A DNA stretch of 64,000 nucleotides from Mycolicibacterium peregrinum (lineage in GTDB: Bacteria; Actinomycetota; Actinomycetes; Mycobacteriales; Mycobacteriaceae), in the NCBI RefSeq assembly GCF_002102345.1, contig NZ_LQPP01000016.1, positions 1 to 64,000 on the forward strand, read 5' to 3'. The notes under the pieces are model-generated. The model saw only the letters and a list, made by a program, of their open reading frames with translations. It was not told the origin of the DNA and ran no database searches. Positions 7,815-15,700 of the stretch are shown here, in pieces (the first letter of the stretch is position 1; each line of letters starts with the position of its first letter). A program made the translations under genes and the position numbers.

Positions 7815-8738
7815 ATGGCCTGGCTGGAGCGCCTCGACCCCGCGTTACACGGGTTTGCCGAGGCCCGGACCGACCTGAGCGCCGATCAGTTGGGCGTGGT
7901 GCGTACCTCGCTGGACCAGCGACGGCGGGACGCTGCGCAGGTCCTGGACACCCCCGGTGTGGAGATCGTCGGGGCCCGCGTAGCACTCGGGCGGCGCACC
8001 ATCCCGGTACGGATCTACCGCGCTGGACCGTCCCCGTCGCCGGCGGTCGTCTACTGCCATTCGGGTGCCTTCGTCCTGGGCAACCTCGACACCGACCAGA
8101 TCCAATGCGTGGAGTTGGCCCGGCGGGCCCGGTGCACGGTGATCGCGATGGATTACCGGTTGGCGCCCGAGTATCCGTATCCGGCCGCTTTCGACGACGC
8201 GATGGTGGTGCTCAACTGGGCCGCCACGCTGGCCGGGGAACTCGACATCGATGCCGGCCGCATCGCAGTTGCCGGCACCAGCGCCGGCGGCGCGCTGGCC
8301 GCGCTGCTGGCGCAGCACTCCGCAGCCGGTTCGGTTCCACCGATCGCGTTCCAGGCGCTGCATCAGCCGGTGCTCGACGACCGGCCCACCCGGTCCAAGC
8401 AGGAATTCTCCGACACCCCGGGCTTCGACGGTCCGGCGACTGTGGCGATGTGGCGGCACTATGCGGGCGCGCGGGACGTTCCGGAGGCGGCCGTGCCCGC
8501 CCGGGCTGCGACCCTGGCCGGTGTGGCGCCGGCACTGATCACCTGCTCGGAACTCGATCCGCTGCGCGACGAGGCACTCGACTATGCGCGCATGCTGCTG
8601 GCCGATGGCGTTGCCACCGAACTGCATCTGTTTCCCGGGACCTGCCACGGGTTCGATTCGTTGCTTCCCGAGTGGGAGGTCAGCCACCAACTTTTCGCAC
8701 TACAAGGTGCGGCTTTGCGCCGAGCCCTGCACGGATGA
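7815..8738 (+). CDS. HSL-family alpha/beta hydrolase (esterase)
   Basis: A 307-residue esterase of the hormone-sensitive-lipase group. The oxyanion motif HGGGF is altered to HSGAFV, the nucleophile elbow is GTSAGG with Ser156, Asp sits in SELDPLRDE, and His in CHGFDS near the C-terminus. The usual elbow is GDSAGG, so the Asp-to-Thr change and the HSGAF loop are slightly atypical. It follows the BVMO by three bases and closes the operon. This fits hydrolysis of an ester or lactone produced by the monooxygenase. Cytosolic: no signal peptide is visible. Confidence 0.88.
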   Translation: MAWLERLDPALHGFAEARTDLSADQLGVVRTSLDQRRRDAAQVLDTPGVEIVGARVALGRRTIPVRIYRAGPSPSPAVVYCHSGAFVLGNLDTDQIQCVELARRARCTVIAMDYRLAPEYPYPAAFDDAMVVLNWAATLAGELDIDAGRIAVAGTSAGGALAALLAQHSAAGSVPPIAFQALHQPVLDDRPTRSKQEFSDTPGFDGPATVAMWRHYAGARDVPEAAVPARAATLAGVAPALITCSELDPLRDEALDYARMLLADGVATELHLFPGTCHGFDSLLPEWEVSHQLFALQGAALRRALHG

Positions 8739-8914
8739 CGCGGTAGCTGGCCAGCTCGGCGGTGGTTGCGATCGACGTTGTGGGCAATAATGCAGGTCTG
8801 TTCTATCCGGATTTCGCACGGACAAATCTGTGCGGCCGGTGCGACGATGGCTACGGCACGCCCGAGGGGCCAACCCGGGTACGTCGGGAGCGAGTAAGCG
8901 ATTGAGAGGTAACT
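8739..8914. promoter_or_regulatory. Intergenic region with stem-loop, promoter of MinD-like gene
   Basis: These 176 bases hold no gene. A 10-bp palindrome GCTGGCCAGC lies just after the esterase stop. An inverted repeat CGCACGGA (8815-8822) / TCTGTGCG (8827-8834), with one mismatch and a 4-base loop, could end the catabolic transcript or bind a regulator. GAGAGG before ATG 8915 is the downstream ribosome-binding site. Confidence 0.45.
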
Positions 8915-10153
8915 ATGTCGGCCGACGACGACCGGCTCATGTACTCCGGCGACGCCAAACATGCCAGGGAACCTCTGGGTTACGGCGGACTTGACGCCTT
9001 GCTGGGCGGACCGGTTGCGGCGCTGCCGAGCGGACGGTCCCGCCACGGCGACGCCAGGGTCTCGACTCCTCCCATCGTTCTCACCTCCAATTTCGCCGCT
9101 CCCCGCGAATCGGAGATCACCACCAAGCTCCCGCCGGTCCCGGGCCGCCCGATCAGCGGGTCGTCCTCGGCCGGGAGCTGGATCCTGGAACAACCGGTCC
9201 CGGCGGCCGCTCCGGGCGAGCCCCGTGCCATCGACAACCTCTCCCGCGTCGGCGTGCGCTCCTCGGTCAAGATGCAGCCACGGCGCGGCTGGCGCCGGGC
9301 GGTCTATGTCACCACCCGCCTCAACCTGGGGCTGTCCCGCGACGAACTGTACGAACTGGACCTCTACGCCAGGGTGCGCCGCACCGCCCGTGAGTCCCAC
9401 CAGATCGGTGTCTTCGGCCTGAAGGGCGGCGTGGGCAAGACCGCCGTCACCGTGGCGCTCGGATCGGTGCTGAGCGCGGTTCGTGGTGACCGGATCCTCG
9501 CCGTCGACGCCGACCCGGCCGGCGGCAATCTGGCCGACCGGGCAGGACGGCAGTCCGCGGCGACGGTGAGCGACCTCCTGGCCGCCAAGGACCTGTCGCG
9601 ATACAACGACGTCCGGGCCTACACCAGCATGAACGAGTCGAAGCTGGAGGTGCTGTCCAGCGACGAGTACAGCGGCGCCAGCCGGGCATTCAACGATGCC
9701 GACTGGAACGCGGCCACCGCCGCTGTCTCCAAGCACTACAACCTGGTGCTGGCCGACTGCGCGGCCGACATGTTCGCGCCGGCCGGCCGCGGCGTGCTGG
9801 CGACGGTTTCCAGTGCGGTCATCGTGGCCAGCGCCTCGATCGACGGCGCCCGCCAGGCAGCGGTCACCATGGACTGGCTGCGCCACAACGGCTACCAGGA
9901 CCTGCTCAACCGCTCCTGCGTGGTGGTCAACCACGTCGGGCCCCGCAAACCCAACGTGAACACCGGCGACCTGGTGCACCAGTTCCAGAAGCACGTGGCC
10001 CCGGGCCGGGTGTTCGTGCTGCCGTGGGACAAGCACATCGCCGCGGGCACCGAGATTCATTTCGACCTGCTGCGGCCGGCGTTCCGGCGCCGCACCCTGC
10101 AGTTGGCGGCGGCGCTGTCCGACGATTTCGAGGGCGGCGCGGGGCTAACCTGA
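8915..10153 (+). CDS. MinD/ParA-like P-loop ATPase
   Basis: A 412-residue protein with a roughly 120-residue Pro/Ser/Arg-rich, probably disordered N-terminus and a linker (RRGWRRAVYVTTRLNLG). The C-terminal SIMIBI ATPase has the deviant Walker A KGGVGKT near 172 and DADPAGGN as the following acidic motif. This layout resembles mycobacterial MinD-like proteins such as the ESX-associated EspI, but no ESX genes are nearby. Such ATPases position or regulate membrane complexes through nucleotide-dependent dimerisation. GAGAGG supports the ATG. Its last nine bases overlap the convergent SRPBCC gene. Confidence 0.82.
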   Translation: MSADDDRLMYSGDAKHAREPLGYGGLDALLGGPVAALPSGRSRHGDARVSTPPIVLTSNFAAPRESEITTKLPPVPGRPISGSSSAGSWILEQPVPAAAPGEPRAIDNLSRVGVRSSVKMQPRRGWRRAVYVTTRLNLGLSRDELYELDLYARVRRTARESHQIGVFGLKGGVGKTAVTVALGSVLSAVRGDRILAVDADPAGGNLADRAGRQSAATVSDLLAAKDLSRYNDVRAYTSMNESKLEVLSSDEYSGASRAFNDADWNAATAAVSKHYNLVLADCAADMFAPAGRGVLATVSSAVIVASASIDGARQAAVTMDWLRHNGYQDLLNRSCVVVNHVGPRKPNVNTGDLVHQFQKHVAPGRVFVLPWDKHIAAGTEIHFDLLRPAFRRRTLQLAAALSDDFEGGAGLT

Positions 10154-10624
10154 TTCGCTGCTCAACTCCCGGGCCACCGCGGCGTGATAGGCGTCGATGT
10201 TGGCCGGATTGACCACGCGGAACAGCGCGTCCGGCAACGGGGCATCTTTGTAGGCCTCGATGGTCATCGTGCGGCTGAACAGCGTGATGTCGTTGCCCGG
10301 GCGGGTGAACTGGTACTGCACGGTGATGCGGCCTTCCTTACCGCCGTTGCCGTCGGCATCGTGGCCGAGCCGGCCAACCGAGTTGAACACCCACATTCGC
10401 GGTCGCATGGCGATCGCCAGGTGCCAGGTGTAGATCTGCGTGCCGTCGGGTCCGGCCTCGGTCCAGGTGTCGCCGACCTGCAGCGGCAGCCGCTCGGGCA
10501 ATCCGCCGATGTGTGCGCTGCCCGGGTAGGTCTTCACCCAGTTCGCCGGATTGGTGACGAAGTCGTAGACCTCCTCGGCGGACTGGGTGAAAGCCGTCTC
10601 GGAGCTGGTGGTCACGATGCCCAA
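10145..10624 (-). CDS. SRPBCC (START-like) family protein
   Basis: A 159-residue helix-grip protein: FTQSAEEVYDFVTNPANW at the N-terminus is the typical opening of the polyketide cyclase/SRPBCC superfamily, followed by alternating strands (GRITVQYQFTRP, TLFSRTMTIEAY) and a long C-terminal helix. These proteins form hydrophobic ligand cavities, but substrate and reaction cannot be told. TTG 10624 is the likely start, with GAGGAAAG about nine bases upstream; GTG 10615 is an alternative. It converges on and overlaps the MinD-like gene by nine bases. Confidence 0.8.
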   Translation of the reverse strand: MGIVTTSSETAFTQSAEEVYDFVTNPANWVKTYPGSAHIGGLPERLPLQVGDTWTEAGPDGTQIYTWHLAIAMRPRMWVFNSVGRLGHDADGNGGKEGRITVQYQFTRPGNDITLFSRTMTIEAYKDAPLPDALFRVVNPANIDAYHAAVARELSSESG

Positions 10625-10652
10625 TGGTGTTCACTTTCCTCGGTTTTGCGGG

Positions 10653-11360
10653 TCACAGTTCGCAGCCGCACGTGGCCGACGCCCCGGACGAGGGGAGTTC
10701 GGCGAGTACGTCCACGCGCGTCGTGTCGAAGCTGAGGAACCTCTGAATGGGTAGGGACTCCGGTGGGGTGTCGGGGTAACTCCATGCCACGTCGGTGATG
10801 ACGGTGTCGCCGACGACCGCCGACCAGTAAGTCGCAGTGCCCTTGTAGTTGCAGTACGACGTCGTCGAACTGGGTTCCAGGAGATCGGTGCGGACCAGGG
10901 TGGGGTGCACGTACAGCCGCGGTTCCAAGGCCGTCTCGAAGACGATCACCGTGTCGTCGGTGTCGACGAGAACGGTGCCGGCGGCGCTCACCCGCAGGCC
11001 GCGGCGGGTGGGCCGGCAGTCGATCCGGTGGTAGGGGTTCGGCGGGTAGTGCACGAGCTTGCGGCCCTCTTCGAACCATGCGTCGACGGCCTCCCAGGGC
11101 ACCGCCACATATCCCGGCGCCTCGGCGACCGGAGTGCGCGGAAGGCTGCCGACCTCGTCGCTCGGAAACGCATAACTGAGCGGGTGTCCGACGCGGTGCA
11201 CCATCAGGGCGTGTTCGGTGTCGAGCACGGTGACATCGCCGCGCACAGCTTGAATGCGGCGCGCGTGTGGTTCGACGTAGACCGTGCCGTCAGCGAGCGG
11301 GGGCGTGAACCAACCGGCCGGTTGTGTACTCAACGGACCCCGTCCTGCGACGAGACTCAT
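10653..11360 (-). CDS. DUF427 domain protein
   Basis: A 235-residue protein with two DUF427-like units. The N-terminal one is about 25-110 (VYVEPHARRIQAVRG, VLDTEHALMV). The C-terminal one is about 130-225 (RGLRVSAAGTVLVDTDDTVIVFE, SYCNYKGTATYW, DVAWSYPDTPPES), which is the canonical form. The domain is common in actinobacteria and its biochemical role is not established. ATG 11360 is chosen because GGAGGTG lies just upstream; the frame runs 49 codons further without a good RBS. The tail ends in a CGC dicysteine. It lies 28 bases upstream of the SRPBCC gene on the same strand, so they may form an operon. Confidence 0.8.
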   Translation of the reverse strand: MSLVAGRGPLSTQPAGWFTPPLADGTVYVEPHARRIQAVRGDVTVLDTEHALMVHRVGHPLSYAFPSDEVGSLPRTPVAEAPGYVAVPWEAVDAWFEEGRKLVHYPPNPYHRIDCRPTRRGLRVSAAGTVLVDTDDTVIVFETALEPRLYVHPTLVRTDLLEPSSTTSYCNYKGTATYWSAVVGDTVITDVAWSYPDTPPESLPIQRFLSFDTTRVDVLAELPSSGASATCGCEL

Positions 11361-11569
11361 TGCGGCACCTCCATTTTGGTTGGCCTGCTGGATGCGGGCG
11401 CGTCGACCGGACGCAGGGTTGTCCGTTCGTGCGGTCGATCGCTGCGTCCAGATAGAAGCTTTACAGATTCTCTTGAGAATGTCACGCTGTTGGGTGAGGC
11501 GGGCCACACCGCAACACCCCCGTCGCGAGTGCCGGCCGATCAGCCCTTTGGACCCGGATTGGATGCCCT
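11361..11569. promoter_or_regulatory. Divergent intergenic region with ATTCTC palindrome
   Basis: These 209 bases separate the divergent DUF427 and hypothetical/TesB genes and hold no ORF of note. A 14-bp perfect palindrome ATTCTC-TT-GAGAAT at 11467-11480 is the only clear symmetric element and may be an operator. GGAGGTG next to 11360 serves the DUF427 gene. Confidence 0.4.
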
Positions 11570-12175
11570 ATGTCCCCACAGTCAGGAATGTCCGCACAGT
11601 TGTCCGAGGCGCGCGGCGCCACTGCGCTCGGCACGGTGCGCCGCACGCCCCCGCTGTCCCGGCCGCGGATGCGTACCGACAAGGCCATGCAGTACGAACT
11701 CAACGCCGTGGCGGCCGATGTCGCCGGTGTGGTGTCGGGCATCGGTGGATGGTTGTTCGACCGGGCTATGGCGGGCTGGCGCGTCAGCGTCGCCGCCGAC
11801 GACTGCGCGGACGAGCGTGCCCTCCGGATCCTCGGGCTGAAAGCCGTTGACCTGAACGGCCTGTGGCGGTCGGCCGAGGCGGATGTGGTGGCGATGACGG
11901 CGATCGGCACCGATCGCTTCGAAACGGGTGACCAGGTGCGCACTCTGCATCGTTCCGGTGCCGATGTGGTCTTCTTCGGGGCGCAGGGCCCCGACGGTGT
12001 CGGCGGGGCCGTGGACCGCGTGCAATACCGCCCGAGCGCGGCGGCGCTGGCGTTCAAGGCCCACGCGTTGGCGGTGGCCGGGGCGGATCAGGGGTCGACC
12101 GGGCCGGTGGAGACGCTGTTCCGGTGTGGGCGGCCGGCGGACCTGTTCGGCGCCGATCTGGTACCGGTGTGTTGA
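11570..12175 (+). CDS. Mycobacterial conserved hypothetical protein
   Basis: A 201-residue protein that I do not recognise. It has an Arg/Pro-rich N-terminus, a segment ADVAGVVSGIGGWLFDRAMAGW (about 44-65) that may be a membrane-proximal helix, and a Rossmann-like alternation after it (WRVSVAADD, ADVVAMTAI, GADVVFFGA). No catalytic motif is evident. The start could be ATG 11570 or ATG 11588. Its TGA shares one base with the TesB ATG (TGATG at 12173-12177), so the two are translationally coupled and may act together. Confidence 0.6.
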   Translation: MSPQSGMSAQLSEARGATALGTVRRTPPLSRPRMRTDKAMQYELNAVAADVAGVVSGIGGWLFDRAMAGWRVSVAADDCADERALRILGLKAVDLNGLWRSAEADVVAMTAIGTDRFETGDQVRTLHRSGADVVFFGAQGPDGVGGAVDRVQYRPSAAALAFKAHALAVAGADQGSTGPVETLFRCGRPADLFGADLVPVC

Positions 12176-13041
12176 TGTCGCGGCAGGCGTCGGTCGCCGG
12201 CCTGCTCGAGGTCTTCGACGTGACGCCCGTCGGGCCGGATCGGTTCGTCGGCGTCACCGGACCGGCCGGAACCGATGGCAGGCAGGTGGCCAAAGGGGCA
12301 CAGGCGTTGGGCCAGGCCATCGTCGCGGTGGCAAAGCGATTCCCGGACAAGTCGATTCGTTCGGCGCATGCGGTCTTCACCAGGCCGGTCGAGATCGGCT
12401 CTACTGTCGAGCTGGCGGTCAACGTGGTGCATGAGGGCCGTACGACGGCAACGGCCGTGGTGGCCGTTGCCCAGGATTCACGGCTGTGCGCGACCGTGAC
12501 GGTCCTGGCCGATGTGCCCACCGGCGATGTCGTCAGCCATCACGCACTGCGGCCCGACGTCGAGACGCCCGACGACGCCCACCCGGCCGGGCCCGCCATG
12601 GCCGGCCACGAACTGCGCCTCGTCGACGTGGTCGATGTGAACAGCCCCTACGAGGTGGGACCGCCCGAACTCTATGCCTGGTTGCGCTATGACCCGATCC
12701 CCGAACGTGACGACCTCGCCAAGGCGCTGTTGGCGTATTTCACCGGGCAGCTCGGAATCTCGACCACCATGCGGCCGCATCCGGGCGTCGGCACCGCACA
12801 GGCCCACGCCACGGTGTCCACGGCATTGATATCGACGTCGGTCAGCTTCCACGAAGTTGTGGAATGGGATGGCTGGCTGCTCTACGGCCACGAGAGCACC
12901 GCCGCCGGTCAGGGAATGTCCTATGTCCGCGGTCAGGTACACACGGAGGACGGTGAGTTGCTGGCGTCCTTCGCCCAAGAGGGACTGATCCGCCCGATGC
13001 GGCCGGCGGATACGGCCATCGCCTCCTCGGCCCGGTTGTAG
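12175..13041 (+). CDS. Acyl-CoA thioesterase, TesB-like
   Basis: A 288-residue double-hotdog thioesterase II-like protein. The N-terminal hotdog (about 10-105) includes GGQVAKGAQALGQA-type sequence (GRQVAKGAQALGQAI) and SAHAVFTRPVEIGS. The C-terminal hotdog (about 165-285) includes ALLAYFTG, STALISTSVSFHE and a distal GQGMSYVRGQV...ASFAQEGLIR block, which is the most conserved part of TesB proteins. It hydrolyses medium to long acyl-CoAs. The frame is open upstream, but ATG 12175 overlapping the previous stop is the natural start. It is distinct from the thioesterase at 72-899. Confidence 0.85.
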   Translation: MSRQASVAGLLEVFDVTPVGPDRFVGVTGPAGTDGRQVAKGAQALGQAIVAVAKRFPDKSIRSAHAVFTRPVEIGSTVELAVNVVHEGRTTATAVVAVAQDSRLCATVTVLADVPTGDVVSHHALRPDVETPDDAHPAGPAMAGHELRLVDVVDVNSPYEVGPPELYAWLRYDPIPERDDLAKALLAYFTGQLGISTTMRPHPGVGTAQAHATVSTALISTSVSFHEVVEWDGWLLYGHESTAAGQGMSYVRGQVHTEDGELLASFAQEGLIRPMRPADTAIASSARL

Positions 13042-13063
13042 GGCCGAGACGTGGGGTGTGTGG

Positions 13064-13318
13064 CTAGCGAATCCAGCCGCGGCGACGCAACCAGATGTTC
13101 CGGAACACCGCCAGCAGGATGAGCGCCGCGAACGAGATCAGGAACCAGTCCTCGACATGGCCCACGTGATTGCCGATCATCATGACCAGCAGGAACAGCG
13201 CGGACAGGATGCCGCCGAGGTGGATCACCTTGATGTTCAGATCCGACCAGCCCCAGGCTGCCGAGGGCACGTCCTCGACGTCGACGCCGTTGCTGCGCTC
13301 CACCTCGGTGCTGACCAC
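13064..13318 (-). CDS. DUF2631 small membrane protein
   Basis: An 84-residue protein: an acidic N-terminal part ([19 protein letters not shown]), then two predicted membrane segments (about 33-51, [20 protein letters not shown]; and about 60-76, [16 protein letters not shown]), ending in RRRGWIR. This matches the DUF2631 family of mycobacteria. GTG 13318 is chosen because GGAGGAG precedes it by about six bases; the frame continues upstream through the hairpin without an RBS. It lies 82 bases downstream of the photolyase gene on the same strand. Function unknown. Confidence 0.8.
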   Translation of the reverse strand: MVSTEVERSNGVDVEDVPSAAWGWSDLNIKVIHLGGILSALFLLVMMIGNHVGHVEDWFLISFAALILLAVFRNIWLRRRGWIR

Positions 13319-13363
13319 TTTTGCTCCTCCGGATCGAACTGGCTTCTGGCTTGCGCACATTCT

Positions 13364-13388
13364 GGCATACGACGCTGCGTCGTATGCC
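13364..13388. terminator. 11-bp-arm perfect hairpin after photolyase gene
   Basis: GGCATACGACG (13364-13374) and CGTCGTATGCC (13378-13388) form a perfect 11-bp stem with a CTG/CAG three-base loop. It sits 13 bases beyond the photolyase stop and 45 bases ahead of the DUF2631 start. With no T-tract it may be a mycobacterial-type stem terminator, or a dimeric operator controlling DUF2631. The sequence alone does not decide. Confidence 0.6.
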
Positions 13389-13400
13389 GGCCGTGGGGGT

Positions 13401-14735
13401 TCAACCCAGGTGCCGGTACCTCCGCAGCGCCTCCTGCCGCTCCTCGGCGTGGTCGACGAGCGGTTCCGGATACGACATCGGTCGGCCGGCACCGAGTTTG
13501 TGCACGTCGACGACATCGGCCAACTCCGGGATCCAGCGCCGGATGTAGTCGCCGTCCGGGTCGAACTTCGCGCCCTGCAGGGTCGGATTGAAAACGCGGA
13601 AGTACGGTGCGGCGTCGGTGCCGCATCCGGCCGCCCACTGCCACCCGTGTTGGTTGTTGGCCATGTCGCCGTCTACCAACTGGTCGAGGAACCAGCGTGC
13701 CCCCCATTGCCACGGCAGGTGCAGGTCCTTGACGAGGAACGAGGCCACGATCATGCGCACCCGGTTGTGCATGAACCCGGTCGAGGCGAGCTGGCGCATC
13801 CCGGCATCGACGATCGGGAAGCCGGTCCGGCCGTCCTTCCACGCCGTGAACGCCTGCTGGGCCTCCTCGTCGTCGTCCACTTCGATCGCGTCGAAATCGC
13901 GATTCCAGTTCTGCCAGGCACTGTCGGGCCAGTGGTGCAGCACCGCCGCGTAGAAATCGCGGAAGGCCAGCTCCCGCAGATAGGCGTCATCGCCGGAGTC
14001 GAGGTCAGCCGCCATGGTCCGAGGGTGGATGGTGCCGAACTTGAGGTGCGCCGACATCCGGCTGGTGGCGTCGAGGTCGGGGCGGTCGCGATGGGCCGGG
14101 TAGTCGGGCAATCCCTGCTCCACGAATTCCCGCCACTGCGACCTCGCCGCGCGCTCACCCGCGTCGAACATCAGAGTCTCTGTCACAGAAGGAATTTCGA
14201 TGCGATCGCAGATGCCTGCCGGTGTGTCGGCGGGGTCCATCCAGCGCGCCGATTCGGGTCCGGTATCCGCAGGAGCACGCCAGCCGTGCCGGCGCCAGGC
14301 GCGGAAGAACGGCGTGAAGACCCGGTACGGCGCGCCATCCGATTTCGTTATCCGGCCAGGCGACACCAGATAGCCGGATCCTGTTGCACACAGGGCGATC
14401 TCGCCGAGGGCGACCTGGACCGCATCGTCGCGGCGTCGGCCGAACGGCGAGTGATCCTGCGAGATGTGCACCGAAGTGGCGCTGATGGCCCGGGCCAGCG
14501 CCGGAATCCGCTGCTCGGGTCGGCCGCGAGTCACCAGCAGATTTCCGTCGAGATCGTCGGACAACTCGCGCAACGCCTGGTACAGGTACTGCAGGCGACG
14601 TGCACCCGAGGAGGCCTCCAGTCGCGGATCGAGCACGTAGCAGGCCAGTACCTCGCCGTCGTGTTGTGCGGCCTCCAGCAGGGCGGGATGGTCATGGCAC
14701 CGCAGGTCTCGCCGATACCAGAGCAGCGTGGGCAT
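13401..14735 (-). CDS. phr: Deoxyribodipyrimidine photolyase
   Basis: A 444-residue FAD-dependent DNA photolyase. The N-terminal antenna domain begins [16 protein letters not shown]. The C-terminal FAD domain has the signature run [47 protein letters not shown] and [20 protein letters not shown], which includes the residues that bind FAD and the Trp electron-transfer chain. It repairs UV-induced cyclobutane pyrimidine dimers using light. ATG 14735 gives the canonical N-terminus; an upstream in-frame ATG at 14807 would add 24 atypical residues. It is divergent from the F420 oxidoreductase, with 47 bases between. Confidence 0.95.
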   Translation of the reverse strand: MPTLLWYRRDLRCHDHPALLEAAQHDGEVLACYVLDPRLEASSGARRLQYLYQALRELSDDLDGNLLVTRGRPEQRIPALARAISATSVHISQDHSPFGRRRDDAVQVALGEIALCATGSGYLVSPGRITKSDGAPYRVFTPFFRAWRRHGWRAPADTGPESARWMDPADTPAGICDRIEIPSVTETLMFDAGERAARSQWREFVEQGLPDYPAHRDRPDLDATSRMSAHLKFGTIHPRTMAADLDSGDDAYLRELAFRDFYAAVLHHWPDSAWQNWNRDFDAIEVDDDEEAQQAFTAWKDGRTGFPIVDAGMRQLASTGFMHNRVRMIVASFLVKDLHLPWQWGARWFLDQLVDGDMANNQHGWQWAAGCGTDAAPYFRVFNPTLQGAKFDPDGDYIRRWIPELADVVDVHKLGAGRPMSYPEPLVDHAEERQEALRRYRHLG

Positions 14736-14782
14736 GTGCCCATGTTGCCTATGAACACACCGGAACACACGGAAGGTTGGAG

Positions 14783-15652
14783 ATGCAGTTTTGGAGCGGC
14801 ACGGCATTCATGGACACCGCCGATGCGCAGACGGTGGCGCCGTTGCTCGATGACGCGGGTTATCACGGCATGGTCTGTTCGGATCACATGATCTACCCGC
14901 GTGAGCTGTCCTCGCCCTACCCGGATTCTTCGACCGGTAAGCCGCCGTGGACGCCGGAGACTGCCTGGCCGGACTCCTGGGTGCTGATCGGTGCGATGGC
15001 GGCCCTCACCCGTCGGCTGCGCTTCTCCAACGCCATCTACGTGGCGCCGGCGCGGCCATTGCTCGAGGTTGCCAAGCAGGTGGCGACGGCCGCGGTGATC
15101 TCGGGTGGGCGGGTCTCCCTGGGCGTGGGCGTCGGCTGGATGCGGGAGGAGTTCGAGCTGATGGGCCAGGATTTCGACACTCGCGGGAAACGGCTCGACG
15201 AGATGATCCCGGCGCTGCGCGAACTGTGGCGCGGCGGCTGGGTGTCGTTCGAAGGGCACTACTACTCGGTTCCGGAGATGATGATCGAACCGCACCCGCC
15301 GGCACCGGTGCCGATCCTGTGCGGCGGTGAATCCGAGACGGCGCTGCGGCGCGCGACCCGCACGTGCGACGGCTGGATCGGCTATGCGTACACCCTCGAT
15401 CAGGCCTCCCGCTACACGTCCCGGCTGGCCGAGCTGCGCCGTGAGTACGGGCGGGAACGCGAGCCGTTCGAGATCATCCTGGCGCTGCTGGATCCGCCCA
15501 CGCCGGATCTCTACAAACGGGCCGAGGACCTCGGCATCACCGCGGTGATGTGTGCGCCCTGGCTCTCAATGCCCAACGGTGCCACCGGCGTCGACCGGTT
15601 CCGCGGTCCGATCGAGCAGTTCGCGGAGACCGTCATCGCGAAGGTCCGTTAG
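14783..15652 (+). CDS. LLM-class F420-dependent oxidoreductase
   Basis: A 289-residue luciferase-like monooxygenase (TIM barrel) of the mycobacterial F420 class. GYHGMVCSDHMIYP, a long SPYPDSSTGKPPW insertion, RLRFSNAIYVAPARPLLEVAKQ, GRVSLGVGVGWMREEFE and RGKRLDEMIPALRELW are the familiar blocks. Such proteins transfer hydride to or from F420; the substrate is unknown. ATG 14783 is supported by GGAAGGTTGGAG directly upstream. The frame remains open leftwards as an antisense shadow of the photolyase. Confidence 0.9.
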   Translation: MQFWSGTAFMDTADAQTVAPLLDDAGYHGMVCSDHMIYPRELSSPYPDSSTGKPPWTPETAWPDSWVLIGAMAALTRRLRFSNAIYVAPARPLLEVAKQVATAAVISGGRVSLGVGVGWMREEFELMGQDFDTRGKRLDEMIPALRELWRGGWVSFEGHYYSVPEMMIEPHPPAPVPILCGGESETALRRATRTCDGWIGYAYTLDQASRYTSRLAELRREYGREREPFEIILALLDPPTPDLYKRAEDLGITAVMCAPWLSMPNGATGVDRFRGPIEQFAETVIAKVR

Positions 15653-15700
15653 TCGGGGCCGTCACTATGATCGCGCTAAACGGTGTGGACGGGGGGGCTC

